Origin: an uncultured Oscillospiraceae bacterium
Lineage (GTDB): Bacteria > Bacillota > Clostridia > Oscillospirales > Oscillospiraceae
Assembly: GCA_947624385.1 (NCBI GenBank)
Contig: CANQJZ010000003.1
Location: forward strand, 27,685 to 91,684
Direction: 5' to 3'
Length of the DNA stretch: 64,000 bases
Shown here in pieces: positions 34,520-43,392 of the stretch. Below the pieces are notes generated by a model. The model saw only the letters and a list, made by a program, of their open reading frames with translations, had not been told where the DNA came from and searched no databases. Every line of letters starts with the position of its first letter. The stretch's first letter is position 1. Made by a program: the position numbers and the translations under genes.

Positions 34520-35626
34520 TCAATAGTACATATTTAAATAACACAGTATCATCCCGTTGTAGAGCTTTCTCCGTTTGGTCGCCGGCGCGCCGTAAAAGCG
34601 CTCGAAGTCCGGCTCGGAGGATATGATGTACTGTTTCCAGCCCTCTAACCGGCCCAACGTCCGGCCCATGTCCCGGTAAAGCGCCTGGGCCTCCTGCCGT
34701 TCCATCATCCGCTCCCCGTAGGGCGGGTTGCACACGATCGCGCCCTTGTCCCAGGGGGCAGAGGCGGTGCGGGCATCGGAAACAGAAAAAGTTATGTCAA
34801 CTTCAACTCCCGCCCGGCGGGCGTTTTCCCTTGCCAGGGCCATGGCCTTGGGGTCTATATCGGAGGCGAAGATATGGTAAGGGCCGGGGTATTCCAGGCT
34901 CCTTGCCTCGTCCTTTGCGTCGGCCCAGATCTTATCCGCCGCGATGGGCCAGTGCTGGGCGGCAAAGGGGCGGTCCAGCCCCGGCGCCCGGTTATGGGCA
35001 ATGAGGGCCGCCTCGATGGGAATAGTCCCGCTGCCGCAGAAGGGGTCCCAGAGAGCGTCCCGGCCCCGGTAGCGGGCCAGACCCACCAGCGCCGCCGCCA
35101 GCGTCTCCCGCAATGGCGCGGCCACGTGGCCCGGCCGGTAGCCCCGCTTAAATAGCGGCGCGCCGGTGGTATCCAGAAATATCTCCGCCCGGTCCCTGAC
35201 GATGGAAAATTGCAGCTGATAGAGCGGGCCTGTCTCGCTCAGCCATTGGGTGCGGTAAGTCTGACCCAGCTTCACCGCCGAGGCTTTTTTGATGATCCGC
35301 TGGCAGTCCGGCACCGAGTGCAGGGCCGAGTCCAGGCAGTACCCCTTCACGGGGAACTGGCCGTCTCGGGGAATAAAGTCCCCCAGCGGCAGGGCCTTCA
35401 CGCCCTCGAACAGCGCGTCGAAAGTTTTGGCCTCGAACCCGCCCAGCCGCAGCAGCACCCGCTCCCCGGTCCGAAGGCGGATGTTGGCCCTGGCGCAGGC
35501 GGACATGTCCCCGGTAAAGCGGACCCGGCCGTTTTCCGCCCGCACGTCGCCAAGGCCCATGCGCCGCAGCTCCTCGGCGCACGGCCCCTCCAGGCCAAAC
35601 AAACAGGGGACGACAAATTCAAACAT
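34520..35626 (-). CDS. THUMP-domain rRNA N2-guanine methyltransferase (RlmL/YpsC-like)
   Basis: 368 residues. N-terminal THUMP/ferredoxin-like RNA-binding part (MFEFVVPCLFGLEGPCAEEL), then a Rossmann methyltransferase with WDPFCGSGTIPIEA (SAM site) and VCNPPYGERM (NPPY catalytic motif). It would methylate a guanine in 23S rRNA. AGGAGAAGG precedes the ATG at 35626; the longer frame runs into a family B repeat. Confidence 0.9.
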   Translation of the reverse strand: MFEFVVPCLFGLEGPCAEELRRMGLGDVRAENGRVRFTGDMSACARANIRLRTGERVLLRLGGFEAKTFDALFEGVKALPLGDFIPRDGQFPVKGYCLDSALHSVPDCQRIIKKASAVKLGQTYRTQWLSETGPLYQLQFSIVRDRAEIFLDTTGAPLFKRGYRPGHVAAPLRETLAAALVGLARYRGRDALWDPFCGSGTIPIEAALIAHNRAPGLDRPFAAQHWPIAADKIWADAKDEARSLEYPGPYHIFASDIDPKAMALARENARRAGVEVDITFSVSDARTASAPWDKGAIVCNPPYGERMMERQEAQALYRDMGRTLGRLEGWKQYIISSEPDFERFYGAPATKRRKLYNGMILCYLNMYY

Positions 35627-35648
35627 ATGATCCTTCTCCTTATCGAAA

Positions 35649-35806
35649 GCCTCCCCTGTGCAAGGGGAGGTGGCTTGGCCGTCAGGCCAAGACGGAGGGG
35701 TTGTAACAGGGTCCTCACGCGGCACTCTTATCGTGCGGGGGCGAGCGACGACGACAACCCCCCAGTCAGCGCTTTGCGCTGCCAGCCCCCCTTACACAGG
35801 GGGGCC
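35649..35806. repeat. Inverted pair of family B repeats
   Basis: Forward unit 35649-35705 (CCTCCCCTGTGCAAGGGGAGG then GGAGGGGTTGT) and reverse unit 35753-35806 (ACAACCCCCCAG...CCCCCCTTACACAGGGGGG) around a 47-nt spacer. The whole can fold back on itself. Confidence 0.75.
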
Positions 35807-35825
35807 GTTCAAAACGGTAGATTTA

Positions 35826-37775
35826 TTACAGCGTGATCTTCGTCACATCCTTATCCCCGGCGAGATACCGCGTCTCCCGCCCGTGGCAGGTGAACAGCAG
35901 CACCTGGCGCTTTTCCGCCACGGACTTCAAAAGCTCCAGCGCCCGCTCCATGCGCTGCTGGTCAAAGGCCACCAGCGCGTCGTCCAATATGATGGGGCAT
36001 CCCTGTTCCTCGGGCAGCACCAGCTCGCACACCGCCAGCCGCAGGGCCAGATACAGCTGATCCCGCGCCCCCTGGGACAGGTAATCCGCCTCCCAGCCCA
36101 CCGCCTCGCCGGTGAGCCGCGCTTTGGCGGACAGGTCCCGTGCCAGGGTGATCTCGTCGTACCGGCCGTCGGTGAGCGCGCCGAAAAGCTCCGCCGCCCG
36201 CTGGGCCAGCACCGGGGAGAACTTCTCCCGCAGCCCCAGGTCGGCCTGCTCCAGCGTCTGGGCCGCCAGGGTCAGGGCGCTCTCCTGGACCAGCAGCGCC
36301 TCCCGGCGGCGCGCCAGTTCCTCCAGCTCCGAGCGCAGCACCACCGGGTCCCCCACGGCCTGTAACTGCCCCTGGGCCACGGCCCGCTGCTCCCGCAGCC
36401 GGTCCAGGCGGGCCTGGCCGTCCGTCACCGCCCGGGAGGCGCGGGCCGCCTCGCTGTCGCCGCTGACAAAATCCAGCCCGCTCAGCACCGGCGCCTCCGC
36501 CGCCTTCTGCCGCTCTTTGGCGGCGTCATGCGCGGCCTGGGCCGACCGGACCCGTGCCGTGGCCTCTTTGGCCGTGGTACACAGGCCCACGTAAGCCTCC
36601 AACGCCTGGGCCACGCCCGCCGTGTCCTGCGCGCCGTACTTATCCAATATCTCCATCCGTCGGTCCAGCAGCTCGTCCCGCCGGGCCTCGATCTTCTTCC
36701 ACCGGAACCACAGCCCCACCGTCAGACCCAGCAGCGCCACGCCCGCCGCCAGCAGCACCAGCGACACAAAGGTTGCGGCGATCAGCAGCAGCACGCCCAA
36801 TATGGCCGGGACCAGTATGGGCCACCGGGCGGGCAGATCGTCCGCCTGGGCGGAAAGCTCATCCGCCGTCTCCATGTCCGCCTGGGCCCGCTCTCTGGCC
36901 CGGTCCGGGCCGTCTATGCCGAAGGGCGTTTCCTTCAGCGCGTCCATGGCGTGCCCGGCGGCGTCCTGGGCCTGACGCAGGTCGCTCTCCCGGGCGGACA
37001 CGTCCGCTCTGGCGGCGGCCAGGTCGCTCAGGGCCTTTTTCCGGGCCTCGGCCCGGGCCGTCTCCATGCGCCTCACCAGCTCACCCTGGGCCTTCTGGGC
37101 CTGGGCAAGCTCCCCGTCCAGCCGCTCCACGGCCCGGACCGCTTCCTCCGTCTGGGCAAGCTCCCCCCGGACCCGGGCGATCTCCGCCTCCGTGTCCGGA
37201 ATGGCGCCCTTTTTCCCGGACCGCCGCCGACGCATCCAGGCCCGCAGACGCTTGTCCGCCTCGGAGTAGGACTGCTCCTCGTCCCCGCCGGACACGATGG
37301 CCGCGAAGCGCTTTTCCAGCTCCGGGTCGGCCGTGATGCCAAGGCCCGACTGGCGGATGAACGCGCTGCGCTCGAATACCTCCCGGGTCGCGCCGGTGAG
37401 GGTCCGGCCGGCCTCGTCCGCCGTTAATTCCGGCACAGGCGCGTCCGTACCGGTGACGGTGGCGGAAAAGGCCTGCATGGGCTGGCTGGCCCGCTCCGTC
37501 CACCGGCGCAGGGTCACCGGGCCGCTTGCCGTGTCCAGCTCCATGCTGCCGGACATGGGCGAGCCGCTCCATGGCCGGTATTTTACCTTATCCGGCTGCT
37601 GGCCCTGGCGGGACCGCTGGGCGGTGTCCAGTCCATAGAGCATGGTCCGCAAAAAGGCGCACCAGGTGGACTTGCCGCTCTCGTTGGGGGCGAACAGCAC
37701 GTTCAGCCCCGGTCCCAGCGTCAAACTCTTCCCCTCCAGCGCCCCGAACCACGCCGTCATTTTCTTTATGATCAT
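35826..37775 (-). CDS. YhaN-like SMC/RecN-type ATPase
   Basis: 649 residues. Walker A APNESGKST near residue 30, coiled coils (about 190-280 and 345-500), two adjacent hydrophobic helices in the middle (about 310-345), signature YLSQGARDQLYLALRLA and Walker B PIILDDALVAFD near the end. The membrane helices inside the coiled coil are as in Bacillus YhaN. With the next gene it likely forms an Rad50/Mre11-like (SbcCD-like) complex at the membrane. Flanked on both sides by inverted family B repeat pairs. Confidence 0.85.
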   Translation of the reverse strand: MIIKKMTAWFGALEGKSLTLGPGLNVLFAPNESGKSTWCAFLRTMLYGLDTAQRSRQGQQPDKVKYRPWSGSPMSGSMELDTASGPVTLRRWTERASQPMQAFSATVTGTDAPVPELTADEAGRTLTGATREVFERSAFIRQSGLGITADPELEKRFAAIVSGGDEEQSYSEADKRLRAWMRRRRSGKKGAIPDTEAEIARVRGELAQTEEAVRAVERLDGELAQAQKAQGELVRRMETARAEARKKALSDLAAARADVSARESDLRQAQDAAGHAMDALKETPFGIDGPDRARERAQADMETADELSAQADDLPARWPILVPAILGVLLLIAATFVSLVLLAAGVALLGLTVGLWFRWKKIEARRDELLDRRMEILDKYGAQDTAGVAQALEAYVGLCTTAKEATARVRSAQAAHDAAKERQKAAEAPVLSGLDFVSGDSEAARASRAVTDGQARLDRLREQRAVAQGQLQAVGDPVVLRSELEELARRREALLVQESALTLAAQTLEQADLGLREKFSPVLAQRAAELFGALTDGRYDEITLARDLSAKARLTGEAVGWEADYLSQGARDQLYLALRLAVCELVLPEEQGCPIILDDALVAFDQQRMERALELLKSVAEKRQVLLFTCHGRETRYLAGDKDVTKITL

Positions 37776-37793
37776 ATTCTCTCCTTTTTGAAA

Positions 37794-37917
37794 GCCTCCC
37801 CTGTGTAAGGGGAGGTGGGCCGCCGTAAGGCGGCTCGGAGGGGTTGTCTGTTATCCAATGTTACAACCCCTCCGCCTCGCTGTCGCTCGGCACCTCCCCT
37901 TGCACAGGGGAGGCTTT
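37794..37917. repeat. Inverted pair of family B repeats
   Basis: Forward unit 37794-37846 and reverse unit 37863-37917 with only 16 nt between, lying between the ATPase and nuclease genes. Confidence 0.75.
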
Positions 37918-37927
37918 AATAAGGTGT

Positions 37928-39031
37928 TCACGCCAAAGGTATTTCCTCACCGTTTTCTAAAGCTCTAAGCCCATACCGGGCGGCCAGCTCGATCTCGGCC
38001 CGCTCCTCGTCGCTTTGGGCGGCCTCGTACCGCTGCCACAGCCGCGCCAAATATAATCCCCGCAGGCTCAGCGCCTCCCGGCCGTCCCACACGTCCCGGC
38101 GCAGATGGGTCTCGTCCCGCAGGTCCAGGGCGAAAAACTTCCCCTCCAACGCGCTTTGCAGCGCGGATATATCCGGGGAGACCTCCGGCGCGCCGGTGAG
38201 AAGAACCCGGTAGATGTCCCGGCTGGCGTCCCGGCCCACGGCGGCCTCGATCGCACCGGCGTGGTCCCAGCTTTCCGTCAGGTCCACGGACAAGATCTCA
38301 TAGCGCCGACCGCCCAGGCCGATAAACTTGGCCTCACAGCTATCCTGCCCCACATCGGCCAGAAGTACGCCTTTTTCACCGGTCTCGTCAAAGCCCCGGC
38401 CCTCGGGACAGCCCGGCCAGGCGTAAAACGTATTGCCCGCCTTGCGCAGGCCGCTGAAGGTGTGCTGGTGGCCCAGGGCGATGTAATCCATGCCGCTGCG
38501 GGCGATGTCCGCCTCGGACACGGCCCCGTAGACCGACCCGGGCGCGCCCACCTCCCCGTGCAGCACCATGATGTCCGTGACGCCCGGCTGCTTGTCCGCC
38601 TGGAATCCCGCCAGAGGCGGCCGGCGGCCGGGTCCGGTGAAGGCCGCGCCAAATATGCGTGCGTGCAGCTCTGGCAGGGCCACGCAGGAGACGGCCTCGT
38701 CCGTGAACACGTGTACGTTCTCCCCCAGGTCCAGCCGGGCCCAGGGGGAGCGGGGGCCGTACCAGTCGTGGTTGCCCGGCGCGATGAACACCGGCACGCC
38801 CATGGCGGGCAGCGCCTGCTCCAAAAGCCGGGCCGTCTCGGCATAGTGGCTGTCCGCGTCGAAAAGGTCCCCGGCCAGCAATACCACATCCGCCTCATAG
38901 TCCCGCGCCAGGGCCGTCATCCGGGCCAGCATCGAGCGCTGCTCGGCCCGACGCTGGGCGGCCTTGTCCCGGCCCATGGCCTGAAAGGGCGAGTCCAGGT
39001 GCAGGTCCGCGGCGTGAAATATGCGTATCAT
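37928..39031 (-). CDS. YhaO/SbcD-like DNA repair metallophosphoesterase
   Basis: 367 residues. Calcineurin-like phosphoesterase motifs in order: HAADLHLDSPF (metal Asp/His), LLAGDLFDAD, APGNHDWYG (GNHD), VLHGEVG and ALGHQHT. Mre11/SbcD-type nucleases partner an SMC-like ATPase, here encoded next. ATGA overlap with ymdB fixes the start at 39031. Confidence 0.88.
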   Translation of the reverse strand: MIRIFHAADLHLDSPFQAMGRDKAAQRRAEQRSMLARMTALARDYEADVVLLAGDLFDADSHYAETARLLEQALPAMGVPVFIAPGNHDWYGPRSPWARLDLGENVHVFTDEAVSCVALPELHARIFGAAFTGPGRRPPLAGFQADKQPGVTDIMVLHGEVGAPGSVYGAVSEADIARSGMDYIALGHQHTFSGLRKAGNTFYAWPGCPEGRGFDETGEKGVLLADVGQDSCEAKFIGLGGRRYEILSVDLTESWDHAGAIEAAVGRDASRDIYRVLLTGAPEVSPDISALQSALEGKFFALDLRDETHLRRDVWDGREALSLRGLYLARLWQRYEAAQSDEERAEIELAARYGLRALENGEEIPLA

Positions 39032-39807
39032 AATATTCTGAGCGCCTCGGCGCCCACGCACCGGCCCGTGTCCGTGTCGATGTCGAACACGCAGCACTCC
39101 ATCTTCCCGTCGCCGTCCCCGGACTTATACCGCATGGGCGGGTCCCCCAGAAACTTGTTGATGGACTGGTCCACGTCGATGCCCAGCACGCTGTGAGAAG
39201 CGCCGGTCATGCCCAGGTCGCTTATGTACCCGGTGCCCCCCGGCAGCACGCACGCGTCCGAGGTCTGCACGTGGGTGTGGGTGCCCCACACGGCGCTGAC
39301 CCGGCCGTCCAGAAAGTATCCCATGGCGATGCGCTCGCTGGTGGCCTCGGCGTGCATATCCACCAGTATGATTTTCGGCAGCGGGTCCAGTTCCTTCAAG
39401 AGCATGTCCACCTCCACGAAGGGGTTGTCCGTGTTCGGGTCCAGGGTGAAGCGGCCCAGGGCGTTGATGACGCATATCTCCCCGAAGGGCGTGCGGTACA
39501 CGCCGAAGCCCCGGCCGGGGCACTGGGGAGCGTAGTTGATGGGCCGGATCATGCGCACATTGTCGGCCAGATAGGGCTTTAATTCCCAGCGGACCCAGGT
39601 GTGGTTGCCCAGGGTGATCACGTCCGCCCCGGCGTTGAACATGCGGTCGCACTGGTCCGGGGTCACGCCCACCACGTTGGCGTTTTCGCCGTTCACCACC
39701 ACGAAGGATATGCCCCGCTCCCGGCGGATGGCCTTCAGCCGCTTTTCCAGCGTGACCAGCCCCGGCTGGCCGCACACGTCGCCCACGGCAAGAATACTGA
39801 TGATCAT
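39028..39807 (-). CDS. ymdB: YmdB family metallophosphoesterase
   Basis: 259 residues: AVGDVCGQPG, VVNGENANVVG, ITLGNHTW, VDMHAEATSE and WGTHTHVQTSD are the TIGR00282 family motifs with metal-binding Asp, Glu, Asn and His. It hydrolyses 2',3'-cyclic nucleotides and affects RNA turnover and biofilm choices in Bacillus. First gene of the ymdB-nuclease pair; AAAGGAG precedes ATG 39807. Confidence 0.93.
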   Translation of the reverse strand: MIISILAVGDVCGQPGLVTLEKRLKAIRRERGISFVVVNGENANVVGVTPDQCDRMFNAGADVITLGNHTWVRWELKPYLADNVRMIRPINYAPQCPGRGFGVYRTPFGEICVINALGRFTLDPNTDNPFVEVDMLLKELDPLPKIILVDMHAEATSERIAMGYFLDGRVSAVWGTHTHVQTSDACVLPGGTGYISDLGMTGASHSVLGIDVDQSINKFLGDPPMRYKSGDGDGKMECCVFDIDTDTGRCVGAEALRIL

Positions 39808-39898
39808 AGCAAGCTCCTTTAATTTTCAATTATCCTAAATATATCACGATTTCATGGGAAATACTAGTCGGGAACGAGACAGGAAAGAGGGGTAAAGC

Positions 39899-40060
39899 AT
39901 GAACAATATGTCGTTTGTCAAGGGAATGGGGATCGGCCTGATGGTCGGTTCCGTGGTAGGCATGGTGGCCGCGCCGAAGAAAAAGAAGATGAACATCGGC
40001 AAGGCCATCAAGTCCATGGGCGATGTGGTGGACAACATCGCGGGCACGCTGGGGCTGTAA
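39899..40060 (+). CDS. Small YtxH-like membrane protein
   Basis: 53 residues: N-terminal glycine/methionine-rich hydrophobic segment (GMGIGLMVGSVVGMVAAP), then KKKK and an amphipathic tail (IGKAIKSMGDVVDNIAG). AAAGAGGGG lies before the ATG. The layout resembles short YtxH-type proteins. Confidence 0.7.
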   Translation: MNNMSFVKGMGIGLMVGSVVGMVAAPKKKKMNIGKAIKSMGDVVDNIAGTLGL

Positions 40061-40078
40061 AAAGTTTCTGAAAACCCC

Positions 40079-40107
40079 TTGCAATCTGGCCGGGCTTATG
40101 CTATCAT
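40079..40107 (+). promoter_or_regulatory. Promoter of tRNA-Arg
   Basis: TTGCAA, 17-nt spacer, TATCAT with an extended TGC, 27 nt before the tRNA. Confidence 0.65.
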
Positions 40108-40134
40108 ACTTGGGCGCGAAAGCGCGGGACATAT

Positions 40135-40211
40135 GCGGCATTAGCTCAGCTGGATAGAGCGTCTGGCTACGGACCAGAAGGCCGGGGGTTCGAATCCCTC
40201 ATGCCGTGCCA
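40135..40211 (+). tRNA. tRNA-Arg (anticodon ACG)
   Basis: 77 nt. Acceptor GCGGCAT pairs with ATGCCGT (the first pair is G-U), discriminator G and encoded CCA. Anticodon stem TCTGG/CCAGA encloses CTACGGA with ACG; D loop AGCTGGAT and T loop TTCGAAT are normal. A34 is expected to become inosine, reading CGU/CGC/CGA. Confidence 0.95.
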
Positions 40212-40212
40212 C

Positions 40213-40290
40213 GGCAGAACAGTCCTGAAGACGAAGGGGACCGGTAAAACCGGTCCCCGTTCGTCGGTCAGGGCTGTTCTGCCTTTTTCC
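40213..40290 (+). repeat. Family A structured repeat, 5' part, acting as tRNA-Arg terminator
   Basis: Outer 16-bp stem 40213-40228/40268-40283 with one G-U pair, inner GACGA/TCGTC and GGGGACCGG/CCGGTCCCC with TAAAA loop, then TTTTT. Same plan as 6825-6886 with exchanged base pairs. It begins two bases after the tRNA CCA, so it probably terminates tRNA transcription. Confidence 0.7.
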
Positions 40291-40342
40291 CAAGAGAACA
40301 GTTGTCAAGGGTAAGTTTTACAAAAACGTAAGTTTATCGACT

Positions 40343-40383
40343 CAAACTGCCGTTTGCATCTTGTAAGAGCAAACGGCAGTTTG
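40343..40383. repeat. 15-bp inverted repeat downstream of the AraC gene
   Basis: CAAACTGCCGTTTGC and GCAAACGGCAGTTTG around an 11-nt loop. No clear T-run; could still end the leftward AraC transcript. Confidence 0.5.
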
Positions 40384-40517
40384 ATACTTATATCGTCTGT
40401 GTATTGATCGGGGTACAACGTTCAAATTGCGATGCACTGTTTGGAAAGGGAGCGTTTATAAAAGATTTGTCAAGTGGATTTTCGCCCAACAGTAATGCGA
40501 ATTGATAATTCCAGAAA

Positions 40518-42992
40518 CTATATCGCCCGGCTGATCTCCAGCAGACGGACCTCCAGCATGTCCAGCATGGCGTCCAACTCCAGCGCATGGCGGCGGGCGG
40601 TGGCCAGATACTTGCTGTAGGCAGGGCGGCTGGCGGCGGCCAGGTGGTCGTATTCCTCCGGCCGGTCCGGCTCCAGCGCACCCATGGCCACCCATTGGTC
40701 AAAGGCGCTGCCGTGCTGACGGTTGATGACCGTCTCCCGGACGACATATTCTCCGTTGTCCATATCGGTCAGCGTCAGATGCACGTCCAGGCTCTGCTCC
40801 GGCGAGAAGGGGGTATAGCGGTCGGTGAAGGTCATGTCGAACCGCTCGCCCTGGGCATACAGATGGCTGAAGTGCCGGTAATTGTACAGCAGCACCTGCC
40901 AGCTCTCGCCCTGCCGGGTAGCGAACCATCCCTCACCCCGGCCGATGAGGGTCCCGCCCAGCCGGCGCAGGAGCGTGAAAGCATAGTAGCTGGCCTTGGG
41001 GATGCCGCTGACGGTGAACAGGCCCAGACCGCCGAAAAACAGCTCCTTCGGCAGCGGCGCTTCGCCCATCCAGTCGGTCAGCGACCAGTAGCCGAAGCTG
41101 TCCAGCCGGTCATAGTTTTCCAGGATGCTCTTGACGATGTAGCAGGATTTGAAGCAGGTGTCGTTCAGAAGATCCTGCTGGCTGGGGCTGGTGTTCCACT
41201 CACTCAGATAGATGGGCAGGGAGGCGGCACGCTCCTGGTGGGCCTCGCTGACCACCTGGGTGACGAAGTTGGTCAGACCGTTGGGGTCCTCGCCCAGGTT
41301 CATGGAGCCAACAAAGCCGAACAGCTCCTGGCCGCTCCCCCGGTCGGACAAGGACGTGTCATAGAAGTTGAAATCCTGAAAATCCGGCGGACAGTTATGT
41401 TCCCGGCACCAGGCCAGAAAGGGCCTGTACCAGTTTACATAATCAATCCTTGCGATATAGAACGTGGGCGGCGTGCCGAAGCGCAGGGCGCTGTCGCAGC
41501 CCTTGACCGCCTGCCATGTGGCCTGATAGAAGGCATAGAAAGCGCTGTCGCTGGAAAAGCCGTACATAGTGGACGGTGTGTCCGGCTGTTGCCAGACGGT
41601 GAAGAGCCAGGAGCGCACCTCCTCCGGGCCGTACCGGTCCAGCAGATGGCGCACCGTCGCTTTTACAAGGCCTACCCACGCCCCGATGCTCTTAGGTTCG
41701 CTCACGATGTCGTTGAAGAGCCTCCGGCTAGGGTCCTTCGCCAGTTGCCGGGGCATGAAGCCCAGCTGGATCAGAGGGCGCAGACCCACGCTCCGCAGGA
41801 AATCGAATAGCTTGTCCACATAGGCGAAGCTGTACACCGGCGTCCCGGACGTGTCCTTGCTATAAACCCGCATCTCATCGGAGAAGATGCCGCCGAATTT
41901 GATGTACCGAAAGCCGATGTCCCGCTGTGCCCGGCGCACCATGTCCTGCACCTGGGCGAACAGCAGATCCCGGGCGGCGCTCACGCCGGTCAGGGTCCTC
42001 CAGGAATGGCGCAGCCTCTGCAGGTCTCCTTTGCCGCTGCACCGGGCGGCACAGGAGATCACCTGCTCCGGGACAGTACCGACCGCGGGCGCGTCCAAGT
42101 ATTTTTTGAGGCCCGCCATGTAGTCGTGCTGCTCCACCACCGGCACAGGCGAGGCGGCGTCCGCCTCTTCCATCCGGCTCTGGCGGCGGTACACGCTGGG
42201 CAGGACGCCGTATTCCCTTTTGAATGCCTGGACGAAGGCGTGACTGTTGGGGAAGCCGCTCTGGGCAGAGATGACCTCGATGGTGTCGTCCGTGCTCTCC
42301 AGGGCGGCCACGGCCCGACCCAGCCGGAGCTGGGTCAGATAGGCCAGAAAGCTCATGCCAAAGTGCTGGTCAAAGAATTTGGAGAGATATGGCGCGGACA
42401 GGTGCACCTGCTCCGCCAGCTGGGAGAGGGTGAAGTTTTCCGCGTAGTGGTCGTTGATGATGGCGGTGATGCGTCCGATGCGGGCGGCGTAGCGGTAATT
42501 GCGCAGGGTCTGGGGACTGCCGGCGTCCGCCCGGAAGTTGTTGTACATCACGTCCATGAGCTCGTAGATCAGGCTCCAGTTGCGCAGCTCATACCCCTGC
42601 TGCCGGTCGGCGTTGTTCTTGACCAGGCGGGCGATGAGCCGGCGGATGGCGGCAAAGGCAGCGCTGTCGCCCTGCTGGGCGCTGTTGCAGATGAATTGGG
42701 GGTGCTGGGGCATGGGGAGGGTCTGCTCGAACATGCTCTGCTCAAACTGGACGCTGATGAGTACGCAGTCCGCGCTGTGCAGCTCATGGGGCGTGTGGCT
42801 GTTGACGGCCACCACGTCCTCCGGTCCCAGAGTGGACAGCAGTCCGTCGCTGGTAAAGCGGCACTGGCCGCTGAGGATGAGGATGACCTCGAAAAAATCA
42901 TGCAGATGCGGCTCAATGTTCCCGATGTGCTGCATGGTGCATCGGATGGGCATATGGGTGGAAAAATCCAGAAGCTCATAGCGCTGACGCAT
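40518..42992 (-). CDS. AraC-family regulator fused to a GH39-like domain
   Basis: 824 residues. Residues 1-100 form a cupin-type sensor (HLHDFFEVILILSGQCRF), about 170-275 the AraC HTH pair (FTLSQLAEQVHLSAPYLSKF; GFPNSHAFVQAFKREYG), and about 330-820 a GH39 xylosidase-like barrel with C-terminal beta domain. In GH39 the acid/base Glu lies in a VWNEP-type motif; here it reads FTVWQQPD (about 467), while the nucleophile motif LSEWNTS (about 597) is kept. It therefore probably binds a sugar rather than cutting it. Divergent from the transporter operon, which it should control. Ends in TAG. Confidence 0.85.
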   Translation of the reverse strand: MRQRYELLDFSTHMPIRCTMQHIGNIEPHLHDFFEVILILSGQCRFTSDGLLSTLGPEDVVAVNSHTPHELHSADCVLISVQFEQSMFEQTLPMPQHPQFICNSAQQGDSAAFAAIRRLIARLVKNNADRQQGYELRNWSLIYELMDVMYNNFRADAGSPQTLRNYRYAARIGRITAIINDHYAENFTLSQLAEQVHLSAPYLSKFFDQHFGMSFLAYLTQLRLGRAVAALESTDDTIEVISAQSGFPNSHAFVQAFKREYGVLPSVYRRQSRMEEADAASPVPVVEQHDYMAGLKKYLDAPAVGTVPEQVISCAARCSGKGDLQRLRHSWRTLTGVSAARDLLFAQVQDMVRRAQRDIGFRYIKFGGIFSDEMRVYSKDTSGTPVYSFAYVDKLFDFLRSVGLRPLIQLGFMPRQLAKDPSRRLFNDIVSEPKSIGAWVGLVKATVRHLLDRYGPEEVRSWLFTVWQQPDTPSTMYGFSSDSAFYAFYQATWQAVKGCDSALRFGTPPTFYIARIDYVNWYRPFLAWCREHNCPPDFQDFNFYDTSLSDRGSGQELFGFVGSMNLGEDPNGLTNFVTQVVSEAHQERAASLPIYLSEWNTSPSQQDLLNDTCFKSCYIVKSILENYDRLDSFGYWSLTDWMGEAPLPKELFFGGLGLFTVSGIPKASYYAFTLLRRLGGTLIGRGEGWFATRQGESWQVLLYNYRHFSHLYAQGERFDMTFTDRYTPFSPEQSLDVHLTLTDMDNGEYVVRETVINRQHGSAFDQWVAMGALEPDRPEEYDHLAAASRPAYSKYLATARRHALELDAMLDMLEVRLLEISRAI

Positions 42993-43181
42993 GGCGATAC
43001 CCCCTCTCCTTTGTATATTTTATCGAACTCTGGACAAAAATACAAGGAGAAAACAGGTAAAAACGACGAGGAAAGATTAAAAATTTAAGGATTTTTTGAG
43101 AAAAACAAAAATAATGGAAAAATTATCTTTCCTTTGGCGCTGCAAAACCCGGTCAGATACACGGCGTTTACCACCCAGGAA

Positions 43182-43196
43182 TGTGCATGATGCACA
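43182..43196 (+). promoter_or_regulatory. Palindrome in the transporter operon leader
   Basis: TGTGCAT-G-ATGCACA, perfect 15-bp palindrome between the divergent AraC-GH39 and transporter genes. Candidate regulator site. Confidence 0.45.
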
Positions 43197-43254
43197 AAAA
43201 CAGACCGTTATCTGCGGCGGTATTGCACAGAAACATCGGATATTTACGATTCAC

Positions 43255-43277
43255 CGGCCCGGTCAGGGCCGTTTTTT
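43255..43277 (+). terminator. Terminator-like hairpin in the transporter operon leader
   Basis: CGGCCC-GGTCA-GGGCCG followed by six T, 116 nt before the first gene. It either ends an independent short transcript or attenuates the operon. The rest of 42993-43392 contains no gene; TATAAT at 43367-43372 could be a -10 but lacks a good -35. Confidence 0.6.
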
Positions 43278-43392
43278 CATGCCCATTCAGATTTTGTTTC
43301 TTTTCTGGCTAAAAACCACATCAAAACAGGGCAAATGTTCGGTGGCCCGGCCGGGAGCCGCTTTTTTATAATATTGACAGTGAGGTGAGCTT

